Positions 6,312 to 7,208 of a stretch of 7,208 nt of DNA are shown piece by piece (position 1 is the first letter of the stretch; the number at the start of each line of letters is the position of its first letter). The notes beneath the pieces are model-generated. The model did no database searches and was not told the DNA's origin. It saw only the letters and a list, made by a program, of their open reading frames with translations. The stretch comes from Pseudomonadales bacterium. GTDB lineage: Bacteria > Pseudomonadota > Gammaproteobacteria > Pseudomonadales > Azotimanducaceae. Made by a program: the position numbers and the translations under genes. The stretch spans positions 1 to 7,208 of the forward strand of contig JAQWQN010000249.1 of NCBI GenBank assembly GCA_029244465.1, given 5' to 3'.

Positions 6312-6626
6312 ATGTCTGACATTAATCGAAGGACCTTTATCATCGCCACATCAGCGGCCGCGCTGACATTGCCGCACCTGGCCTCCGCAGCGGAAGTACT
6401 GCAGAGCTCCGATCCAATCGCAATCGCGCTGGGCTATAAAGCCGTTGCGGAGGACGTGGACATCAGCAAATTTCCCAAACGCGCAGGTGTAGCGGGTGCT
6501 GAGCAGTTTTGCTCAAACTGCGCACTTTACAAGGAAACTGCAGCGGGCTACGGCCCTTGCACCGCGATACCGGGCAAATTGGTCGCGGGGGCAGGTTGGT
6601 GCAACGTATGGGTTCCAATCAGTTAG
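6312..6626 (+). CDS. hip: High-potential iron-sulfur protein (HiPIP)
   Basis: This 104-residue precursor carries a Tat signal: N-R-R-T-F-I (5-10), a hydrophobic stretch and ASA cleavage near residue 26. Tat export fits the family because the cofactor is inserted in the cytoplasm. The mature protein of about 78 residues has the four cluster ligands C67, C70, C83 and C97 in the order C-x2-C-x12-C-x13-C, plus the family pattern GxCTAIPGKLV and GWCNVW. Y42 probably matches the conserved tyrosine packed against the cluster. HiPIPs shuttle single electrons in the periplasm, to oxidases or photosynthetic reaction centres; no photosynthesis genes are visible here. The start at 6312 has AAGGA 7 bases upstream and puts the twin arginine at residues 6-7; the longer frame from 6255 would push it out of place and has no ribosome site. 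Confidence 0.95.
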   Translation: MSDINRRTFIIATSAAALTLPHLASAAEVLQSSDPIAIALGYKAVAEDVDISKFPKRAGVAGAEQFCSNCALYKETAAGYGPCTAIPGKLVAGAGWCNVWVPIS

Positions 6627-6957
6627 CAGCGGGGAGCGCAAGCAACGGCGGAGGTGGCGCGTAAATCGGGCAATGCCTGAGCACAAAACAGTGCCGGAAG
6701 GATCTGCGAATGGCAGACTTCTACAAAGCGCAGCGGTTGCGGCTGGGCTTGTTGCTCGAAAATGGCGTCTCGACCAAGCTGTGACGGCTTTGTTCATTGC
6801 CAGCGCGTTCCTCTGGTTTAAGCTTATGCTCGCGTCCCAGCATGGGCACTAAGCCGTCTGTTTGGAAGCATTCTGTCGCTATAAAACGTGTATAAATATG
6901 AGAGACAAATTCTAATCTAGAAATAACGTGGACACACAGGTGTTGGTAAGTGCTCTG
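6627..6957. other. Intergenic region between convergent genes
   Basis: These 331 bases separate the HiPIP gene from the convergent gene at the right edge. No strong intrinsic terminator is seen for either. The left half is GC-rich and has weak small-frame candidates; 6881-6926 is AT-rich and contains the inverted repeat TTCTA-ATC-TAGAA (6910-6922). Confidence 0.5.
6710..6784 (+). CDS. Possible 24-codon small ORF
   Basis: An ATG at 6710 has GGAAGGA (6696-6702) at an ideal 7-base spacing and opens a 24-codon frame ending in TGA. The peptide starts MADFYKAQRLRLGLLLENG and is basic and moderately hydrophobic. It resembles no family I know. The strong ribosome site is the only support, and it could be fortuitous. 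A different frame (ATG at 6673, 59 codons) overlaps it and ends in a hydrophobic stretch but has no ribosome site. Confidence 0.2.
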   Translation: MADFYKAQRLRLGLLLENGVSTKL

Positions 6958-7208
6958 CTAGCTCTGGGTTGAGTTAGGGTTCAAATGCAAGCCGTCCGTA
7001 GTGGCGACCGCCAATAGCGCGTCCTCGAAGAGGCGGCGTGCTTTGGTACTGATGTCGCCTAATTGTGCATGCAAGGCGCGTTCATCCGGGTCGGTCTCTA
7101 CGCATTGTTCGCTGTAGCGTTCGAAGGAGGAAATATCCATGAGCAGTTTGGCGATGTGATTGGGGCATTCGCACGCGATGTTCGGGCTGAGAGCGGCGAT
7201 GCGCGCAA
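6958..7208 (-). CDS. 3' end of a gene cut by the window, possibly a MerR-type regulator
   Basis: The frame is open from the right edge to the TAG at 6958 and gives the last 82 residues of a protein whose start lies outside. An internal ATG at 7140 exists, but the frame reads through it in coding-like fashion (ACECPNHIAKLL), so it is not the likely start. The visible part is helical, with a CECPNH motif and a pattern of FERYSEQC followed by ALHAQL and ARRLFEDALLAV. From memory this resembles the C-terminal region of some long proteobacterial MerR-family regulators, but the DNA-binding domain is not in view and the assignment is weak. It converges on the HiPIP gene. Confidence 0.6.
   Translation of the reverse strand, partial: ARIAALSPNIACECPNHIAKLLMDISSFERYSEQCVETDPDERALHAQLGDISTKARRLFEDALLAVATTDGLHLNPNSTQS

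Overview
The window looks like chromosomal DNA of a gammaproteobacterium, probably free-living and respiratory. The evidence is indirect: a Tat-exported HiPIP, a cytochrome c4-like dihaem protein and a dihaem peroxidase-family protein lie side by side, Shine-Dalgarno sites are strong, and base composition is moderate with AT-rich gene-free stretches. No tRNA, rRNA, CRISPR array or intact mobile element was seen.

Layout. Positions 1-124 are non-coding with two small direct repeats. A probable two-gene minus-strand operon follows: a secreted six-cysteine protein of unknown function (1071-1904, upstream) and a membrane-anchored HEAT-repeat protein (125-1030, downstream). A 471-base divergent region (1905-2375) holds two perfect 6+1+6 inverted repeats, a consensus -10 box and a run of short hairpins that could form a structured leader for the rightward gene. 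That gene (2376-4787) encodes an unusually long, 803-residue, Sec-exported dihaem cytochrome c peroxidase/MauG-family protein and ends in a textbook intrinsic terminator. After a gap comes a 192-residue cytochrome c4-like protein (5199-5777). A long gap with an AT-rich promoter region leads to a HiPIP gene (6312-6626). At the right edge, the 3' end of a minus-strand gene (6958-7208) is cut by the window.

How they may work together. The three rightward genes all encode exported one-electron redox proteins: two c-type cytochromes by Sec and a [4Fe-4S] protein by Tat. Each has its own long upstream region, so they look like separate transcription units rather than one operon. A reasonable inference, not shown by the sequence, is that the c4-like cytochrome and/or the HiPIP feed or drain electrons from the peroxidase-like enzyme in the periplasm. 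I see no clear new defence or mobile system. The most unusual items are the enlarged peroxidase-family protein, its candidate structured leader, and the secreted/HEAT gene pair of unknown role.
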